Source: Chimonanthus salicifolius (taxonomy: Eukaryota > Streptophyta > Magnoliopsida > Laurales > Calycanthaceae). From it: a stretch of DNA of 64,000 nt. The position numbers and the translations under genes are program-made. Below, in pieces: positions 57,550 through 64,000 of this stretch (within the stretch, counting starts at the first letter, position 1; each line of letters opens with the position of its first letter). The DNA lies in NCBI GenBank assembly GCA_013350335.1, contig CM023538.1, forward strand, positions 51,511,269 to 51,575,268. Reading direction: 5' to 3'. The notes under the pieces were generated by a model that was not told where the DNA came from, made no database searches, and saw only the letters and a list, made by a program, of their open reading frames with translations.

Positions 57550-58024
57550 CTGTGATTCAACACAAAACAGCATCACTTCGAGAGAATCATTTGCTTTTAT
57601 TGGACTTATATTTCTTGAACTTGTGAACTTGTGTTCTTCCTACAATAGACTGTCTTCATAAGAGCACGAGTCAACACAACTTTCATGTGACAAGAGTGTT
57701 CAATTCATCCATATTCCATAATTTATTTTATGAATGATGTAAACTTGGTATGGGAGATTTTCTTTTTTCTTTTTTAATGTATGGCTAAAAAGAAAGCGCC
57801 CATTTCAAAAAAATAGATAATCATCAGTAGAGATCCCATATACAAATGTTGTTTATTTTCAAGGATTGATGGGATTATCTTCTAATATGCATAATCATCT
57901 TTCACTAAGATTTCACAAAGTATTTTTGTCCTTTTATTTAGAAAATTACTGAGGGTTAATATGATTAATTCATATAATTGTGGGAAATATAATTATGTAG
58001 CATAAGAGTGCAAGATAAACTCAC

Positions 58025-58189
58025 ATGAGTAGATGATCCAATCCATAAATTCAAATCGGCTTCCACTTTTGAAGCCAGTATGCTTCTTTATAAGAATAGA
58101 TAGAGGCGTTTCTCCAATTTCATTCCCATTACGTAGGAGATCTTCAGAGTAATTAGAGGAAGACGAGTGAAACATGTGATAAGCAACTT
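58025..58189 (-). pseudogene. ankyrin/PGG-type protein exon
   Basis: The acceptor TGTTTTTACAG precedes and the donor GTGAGT follows on the minus strand. It encodes NEIGETPLSILIKKHTGFKS and then a GSRFEF..WIIYS stretch. This fits the ETALHVLARKPSAFxSGS...IYSC block that ends the first ankyrin group in plant ACD6/ITN1-like proteins. It is open in frame. With 57446-57549 and 49220-49640 it could form one gene with an 8-kb intron, or be fragments of two relatives. Upstream ankyrin exons are not visible, so the locus is likely a pseudogene. Confidence 0.7.
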
Positions 58190-59009
58190 CTGTAAAAACA
58201 CATGGAAAAAGAGAAATAAGCACATGTAGCAATTTGTATGTTTAAATTAACTCTTCACGTCCAAAAGGTTGAGTATTACTATACAAAAGCAATCAAGAAG
58301 CGTGAGTGCATGAATAAGGCTGTAAGCAGATCCACGTCTGGCCCAGCCTAATTATTAACGAAATGGGCCAGATCCTAGAGTCCATTTGTATTTCATGGAT
58401 CGGACTCTTATGGTCCAATAATAATTTGGGTGGGCCGCAGACAGCGTGAAAGGCCTGTTGGACTCAATTACGAAATAAAACAAACCCTCACACTCTTTAT
58501 TCCTCTCTTATTCGCTCTCTCATTCTTCCCTTCTCACATCGTTTCACTCTTCATTCTTCTTGCTGCACTCTCTCTCTTCTTTGAATGAAGGGTTAGTTTA
58601 TTCATTCAAAGAAGCCCAAAAGAAGAGCATATAAAAGTATCAGTTAGAGAAAGTAAAAATATCAAATCAAGCATGTAGAATAAGAGTATGTCTTCCCTTA
58701 ATCAAAGAGAGACCCTCTAATCTTATTTCTATAGATAATGAGATACAAATTAGAAGTGCAAATAAGGAGAAAATCCCTAAATAGAAAATATAATATTTAT
58801 TCTATCTTAGAATCTAAATATATCCTAATAAGGCAGCTTAAGATCACTGTGATTAGCTACGCCCCACTAATGACTAATCAAAAGCTTTCTCATTGCACAT
58901 TTCCATAAATTTAAATATTAATGCATATATATGACCATATCTCATTGTTGAATTAAACGGTTCAAGATATCAAACTTTTACCTATTGTTTAAATTCAAAT
59001 AAAAAACTA
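58190..59009. other. unassigned; one perfect short hairpin
   Basis: CTTCTTTGAATGAA (58576-58589) and its inverse (58601-58614) flank an 11-base loop. A pyrimidine-rich stretch lies just before it. GGGCC words near 58338-58440 suggest an old MITE. No gene was recognised. Confidence 0.4.
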
Positions 59010-60429
59010 GTTTTGACTGTTGTTAAAATCGTCCAAGTTGCGAGTCAACTCGTCCGAGTCGACTCAACTCGGATGGTCAAGCAAGTCAACTCGCTGATTC
59101 AATCGAAAAACCCCATTAGTCGTCCGAGTTTTGCGAAAATCGCAGATCGTGTGATTCCACGCTCGTCAATCGCACCATCGTGCGATGTAGAAGAAAAAAA
59201 AGAGGAGGGAAAATAGAAAAAAAAAAAAAAGAGGGAGGAAAAATCAGTAAAAGAGGGAAGACGTGCGCTGCATGCCTTTCGAAGATGGAAAGTCATCTTT
59301 CGCATGCCTATTAAAGGGAGAATTTTTGTCGATAAATACATGTGTCGTCCTTCACTCCTTCACTTCTCTTCAAGCAAAGAAAGAGAAACCCTACTTCATC
59401 CATCGCATTTGGCATCTTATCTTCAAGCTATAGTGTGACTCCTCTCTTTGGAAGTCGAGTTCAAGCCTTCGACAGTTCGAGCTTTCGAGGTATGCTCTTT
59501 CCTCCTCCATCTTCCCTCTTTTCTTCTTCTTCTCTTCTCCTCTCCTCACCTTCTTCATCGTCCCTCTGCTGTTTTCCTCCTCTTTCCTCTTCCTTCTTAT
59601 TCTTCTTCATCGTTGTGCTTCTTCATCGCTTTTCTATTTCCCCTTTCGCTCCTCTTCTTTATCGCTTTTCGGCTTCTTTTGTTTTGCTCCTCTTCATCGC
59701 ATTAGCCTCTGGGCTTTTATTTATTTTTGGCAAAATTTAGATACATACAGACAGACATTAAGTCAGTGGTAGGTTTGAGGGTCCTCGTACGAGGACATGC
59801 GACGTGGAAGATTTCATTCTTCCGTTAATGGGGTTTTTTTTAGTTTTTTACCGTAAATTTTATTTACTGGGATATTTACTGTTTCATTTTACTGGGACAT
59901 TTACCGTTTCCCTTTACTTACACTATCAACATTAATTTCAGTAAGGAATGGAGTTTAAATAATAAGAATAATGCACTATCTATAATAATAGTTCAGCGAC
60001 TCAGTTTACTTTTAATAAAATGTTAATTTATTGAATATAATATTTTATATTTTACTTCAATAAATAGAATTGATAGTTGACTAGAACTCCACTGCAACCT
60101 TTAATATTATTAAACTAAATCAGTTATTTTAAATCATTAAATCAATAAATGCGCTGCTCTTCACACTAAGTTCGTATGAACTGTCTACAAATTGTTTCAA
60201 TTTTTTTTTTAAGACTTAAACCTCATTATTGCAAATTATTTTTTTAAGACTTACACCTATTCTTTATTTCATATTATACAAAAGTTTTGTCTCTATCAAA
60301 ATAGTCCTTTCTTTAATTTTGTAATGCATATTATTTCTAAGATAGAGATAATGAAAATTCTCATATTAATATTTTTTGTCTTCTTTTTTGTGGATGATTA
60401 TTTGTTGTGGATGATAAATGGATGTGGCA
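59010..60429 (+). other. probable 5' region of the hAT element
   Basis: GACTGTTGTTAAAATCG and following GAGTCAACTCGTCCGAGTCG words form clustered subterminal GAGTY motifs, common near hAT ends. A weak TATA-like GATAAATAC lies near 59330, and a pyrimidine-rich leader runs to about 59750. Open frames here are low-complexity Ser/Phe runs. The terminal inverted repeat could not be fixed because the right end is outside the window. Confidence 0.4.
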
Positions 60430-62262
60430 AGATTGTTAAAATGGTCTGAGGTAATGGAAATGAGGGACAAAATGAAGCATGGCAGTTTTGCACTAGATTG
60501 GAACCGGGCGACCATGTGCATGTGCAATGCAACTATTGTAAAAAAATGAGTGGTATTTATCGGATGAAACACCATCTAGGAAAAAAAAAAGATGTAGCAG
60601 CATGTCCTAAATGTCCCGAGTCGGTGACTCAAAAATGCCTTGAATTGATGGGGAACAATTTGGACACAAAAAGAAGAAAAAAGGATGCACAAATGCAGGC
60701 TAGGGAGACCTGATTATTATTTTGATGATCAGGACCCAAAAGGGAAACAAGCAACTCTTAACAGAGTTTGGAAAAAAGAAGGACAGAACTACAGTTTGAA
60801 AAGGTATTGCTCGTTTTTTCTATGCAAATGCACTCCCCTTCAATTTGGTGAAGAGTCCATTTTTCCAACCCATGTGTGAATTAATTGCACGTTATGGAAT
60901 TGGGTTGAAAACTCCATCATATCATGAGATGAGAAATACTTTACTCGAATGAAGTTGAAGATGTGGAGAAAATGTTGGAAAAGCATAGGAAAGAATGGGC
61001 CAATAAAGGGTGCACAATAATGACAGATGGTTGGACCGATGGAAAGAAACAGTCTATTACTAATTTTCTTGTAAATAATCCAATGGGGAGTGTATTTCTA
61101 AAAAGTGTTGGCACATCTTCGATCTACAAAAATGGGGAGAAATTGGCCGATCTTATAGATTCGGTCATAGAAGAGGTAGGTGCGGAGAATGTAGTGCAGA
61201 TTGTTACTGATAACGCAGCACCATATGTAAAAGCCGGAAAAATCTTGATGGCAAGAAGGAAAAATTTATTTTGGACTCCATGTGTAACACATTGCCTTGA
61301 TCTTGTGCTTGAAGATATAGCGAAAAGGAAATTAGAGTTCTCTCTATTGTTCATGCAAAAACAATTGCAAAATTCATTTATAACCATGGTGTGTTGCTAA
61401 ACTTCATGAGAAAATTCACGAACAATCATAAGTTAGTTAGGCCAGTAATAACAAGATTTGCAACATGCTACCTTACATTGAAAAGCATATTGAGATGCAG
61501 AATTGGTCTACAAAAAATGTTTGGCTCGGAAGAATGGGATAGAATGCCATTGTCCAAGGACTGAAGAGCGGAAAAAGTGAATGATCTAATTTTTTATAGT
61601 AAGTTTTGGAAGCGTGTTCAATTTTGTACGAAGGTTGGAATGCCAATTGTAAAATTGCTTCGGTTAGTTGATGGAGATGACAAACCGGTAATGGGATACA
61701 TATATGAGGGCATGTATCAAACCAAGGAGAAGATTGCAAAGAGATTGAACAAAGATAAAAAGAAATACATGCCATATTGGAAGTTGATAGATGCTCGTTA
61801 GGATAACCAACTTCACCATCCATTGCATGCCACTGCATATTATTTGAATCCTTCTTTCCACTATGAAGAATCATTTTGTCCTGATGCTGAAATTAAAAGA
61901 GGGTTGTATACATGTCTTGATAAGTTGGCTATAGAAATAGATGACAGGATTAAAATCGATGAACAATTGCTTGCATTCAAAACTGAAAGCGGATTCTTTG
62001 GGGAAAACATGGCCAAACTAATAAGGAAAAGAAAACAACCAGGTATTTAGTATTTAGTCATTTAATATTAACTTATTTAGTATCTAAGCTTTCAATTTGA
62101 TTTTTTAATTTATTATCTCATGTTCTATAGCCACTTTGTGGGAAGATTATGGAGAGAATACTAAAGAATTGCAACGTGTTGCAATAACGATTTTGAGTTT
62201 AACTTACAGCGCAACTGGATGTGAGCGGAATTGGAGTGTGTTTGACCAAGTATGTTTTATTT

Positions 62263-63285
62263 TAAAGCTCAACTGGTTGTCTCCCGCCTCAAGGAAGCGG
62301 GAGGTTGCGGGTTCGAGCCCTATGGCCTAACCTTGGTGTGCCTTAGGAGTAGTGGGCTCATCCGTGGGGGTTCTAGTAGGACTTGTGATGCGGTGCATCT
62401 CAGCACCTTCCAATTTCATATTTTGCTATTTTTGTATGTTTTATTTTTAGAAAAGGATATTAATGTAATTTGTTTTTAGTTTCTTATTTGGGGTAAGGTC
62501 TTATTATATAAACCCCTCTCTCTTGTAAACTCATCCACCGATGAATTGAATGAATAAAAGTTTTGAGTTTTTCAAACTTGTGTGGAGCGATTCCTTTAGC
62601 GTGAGGCCCTTTTGGCGTGAAGTTTGGCGTGACGCTACCTTTCCTTCTTCTTCAGGTACTCGTCCTTTATCTTCTCTTCTCTCTCCCCTCTTCCTTTGTT
62701 TTCCTTTCTCCTTAGATCAACCCAGATCTATATACAACAACCCAGAGCCCATCCAAAACCCCTTTCCCCTTTTCGCCTCCCTCCAAAGTCCTATTCCCTG
62801 CTGCCGCAACCTTTCCCAAGTCTCCATGTGTTGCCGCAACCCCAGATCTCCTCCTTCCTGGATTTCCGTCTCCCATTCTTCGTCTTTCCCTTTGCTTCTC
62901 TTGGCTGGTTTCCACCCCTTTCTCAATCGATTTCTTCTTTTACCTAAGAGCCCAGTATACCCACGTGCCTAACTTAAAACCACCTTTTCTTTAGTTTATT
63001 TACATATTATCCCCTTTACATACTATTTCTCTCGTACCAGCCAATTAAAACCATTTCAATTCATTCTATTTTTGGGATTTGGATGATTATTTGTAATCAT
63101 TCTTATATTAGTTAATTGTATTTATTAATTGAATTTTAATTTCAGCCCATATTAGTTTTAGGTGCATTATTTTCATCCCTTTAATTTTAGGGAACCACAT
63201 TTAGGCATTTAGGGTCACCCTATTAGTTGTCCTGTATCAACTTGTCTGAATTTCCCATACGTTAATCCAAAAGAAAAAAATTAAT
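62263..63285 (+). mobile_element. SINE (family B) split by a solo LTR
   Basis: The left part, 62263-62385, has AAGCTCAACTGGT (A box), a CTCCCGCCTC/GAAGCGGGAG stem and GGGTTCGAGCCC (B box), then ACCTTGGTGTGCC and GGGCTCATCCGTGG. It resumes after the LTR at 63245 (CCCATACGTTAATCC, then A's) exactly where the copy at 27013-27172 continues (TAATACGTAAATTC). So the two pieces were one SINE, lying in the hAT intron in sense orientation. Confidence 0.85.
62381..63244 (+). mobile_element. solo LTR with 5-bp TSD inside a SINE
   Basis: The LTR 62386-63239 starts TGATGCGG and ends ...CCTGTATCA. It is flanked by perfect ACTTG duplications (62381-62385 and 63240-63244). Its TATATAAACC promoter word, GCGTGAGGCCCTTTTGGC, and 3' end GGCATTTAGGGTCACCCTA match the LTR at 7837-8653. 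No internal retrotransposon sequence remains, so it formed by recombination between two LTRs. Confidence 0.93.
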
Positions 63286-63827
63286 GCAATTTCTTAACAT
63301 ATGTTTAAGAAGTGAAGTTATCAATGTTTTATGTTTTCTTTTAATGTTTTTTTTATAGATTCATATGAAGAGGAGAAATAGGCTAGAGGCAAAGAGGATG
63401 AATGCCCTTGTATATGTAAAATACAATTTACAATTACAAGTGAGACAGACATTAAGGGATTCAAAGCAAGATTATAATCCTATTTGCTTATCGGATGTGG
63501 AATCTAATGATGAATGGATCACTGAAAAAGATGATCCAGCTCTTCCAAAAGACAATTCTTGGTTGGATGCGGACAAGATGTTTAATGAGGAAGAGACTAA
63601 TCCCAGAAAAGAAATGAGTAAGCATTTTAAAATCTAGAAGAACATTATATTATATTTAGAATTTAGAAGGCACAATTTATAAAATATTTGAATTTTGTAA
63701 TTAACAGGGGCTTATTTGAGAAAACGAAAGAGCGTTGAAGGAGAGGAAGAAAGCGTTGAAGAAATTAGCAATGGGGATGTAGCAAATGGAGGAGACACGT
63801 TACCATCTTACTTGAATGTTTTAGGTG

Positions 63828-63900
63828 TTGATGAGAATGATATTCTTTAGATGTTTTGTTTAGATGACATTGATGAGAATGATATTCTTTAGATGTTTTG
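63828..63900 (+). repeat. tandem duplication across the hAT stop codon
   Basis: TTGATGAGAATGATATTCTT and TAGATGTTTTG occur at 63828-63858 and again at 63870-63900, a 42-base period. The first copy holds the real stop, so the duplication does not change the protein end. Confidence 0.9.
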
Positions 63901-64000
63901 AAATTTTGAATAATACAATTTTATGAATTATGATGATTTGAATGTTAGAATGTAAAAATTTAACTTCTAATACATTTTGATTTAAATTTGCATTGGTATA

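Larger units (their letters stand above)
60430..63850 (+). pseudogene. hAT transposase (BED finger, DUF659, dimerisation), decayed
   Basis: Order: BED zinc finger (VQCNYCKKMSGIYRMKHHLG, about 60520-60580); DUF659 with GCTIMTDGWTDGKKQS and VQIVTDNAAPYVKAGK (60963-61340); central part with DDKPVMGYIYEGMYQTKEKI (about 61680-61740) and LNPSFHYEE; C-terminal hAT dimerisation block (YSATGCERNWSVFDQ, then KRRNRLEAKRMNALVYVKYN). Introns: 62043-62131, 62250-63358, 63618-63707, all GT-AG, and the frame is kept to TAG at 63848-63850. Upstream it is broken: frame changes near 60710, 60820, 60950 and 61340, and stops near 61561 and 61799 (TGG to TAG in IDARW). It cuts and pastes DNA when intact. The long second intron holds a SINE and a solo LTR. 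Confidence 0.9.

Noticed and set aside
59099..59740. Ser/Phe-rich open frames
   Set aside because: They are low-complexity pyrimidine-rich leader sequence upstream of the hAT gene.

Overview
The window is nuclear DNA of a flowering plant, AT-rich and dominated by repeats. Plant-type SINEs, copia and gypsy retrotransposons, L1- and RTE-type LINEs, hAT and Mutator-like miniature elements, a DUF4408/DUF761 gene and ankyrin/PGG-family exons all point there. The species cannot be told from the sequence. No bacterial operon, CRISPR array, rRNA or true tRNA gene was seen.

Layout. 0-9.7 kb is a stack of broken retroelements: gypsy integrase cut by a SINE, copia reverse transcriptase cut by an L1-type LINE with target-site duplication (TSD), an RTE LINE tail, a copia gag-protease-integrase cut by a hAT MITE, then an LTR with primer-binding site and an L1 RT piece. 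10.3-11.1 kb holds the 3' exons of an unrecognised host gene. 12-31 kb is AT-rich intergenic DNA with many miniature transposons, SINEs and very long snapback elements. 32.2-32.9 kb (minus) has the only clearly intact gene, a single-exon membrane protein of the DUF4408/DUF761 type. 33-44 kb is again miniature elements, including a palindrome made of palindromes. 44.9-49 kb is a copia (SIRE-like) LTR plus decayed gag and a minisatellite. 49.2-58.2 kb carries minus-strand exons of an ankyrin/PGG-type gene, frameshifted and separated by minisatellites and a LINE. 59-63.9 kb is a decayed autonomous hAT transposase gene whose last-but-one intron holds a SINE, itself split by a solo LTR.

Most small elements fall into a few families repeated across the window. 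(1) hAT MITEs with GGGTCGGG motifs. (2) hAT MITEs with TATCGGCCGATA motifs, several with clean 7-8 bp TSDs. (3) Mutator-like hairpins with 9-bp TSDs sharing the subterminal word GTGAAATTCTCATTTTACC. (4) Three or more tRNA-derived SINE types with visible A and B boxes. The genes do not form a pathway: the host genes are isolated islands and the rest is layered transposon history that can be ordered by nesting.

All calls come from reading the sequence; no database search was run. Element ends without a stated TSD are approximate.
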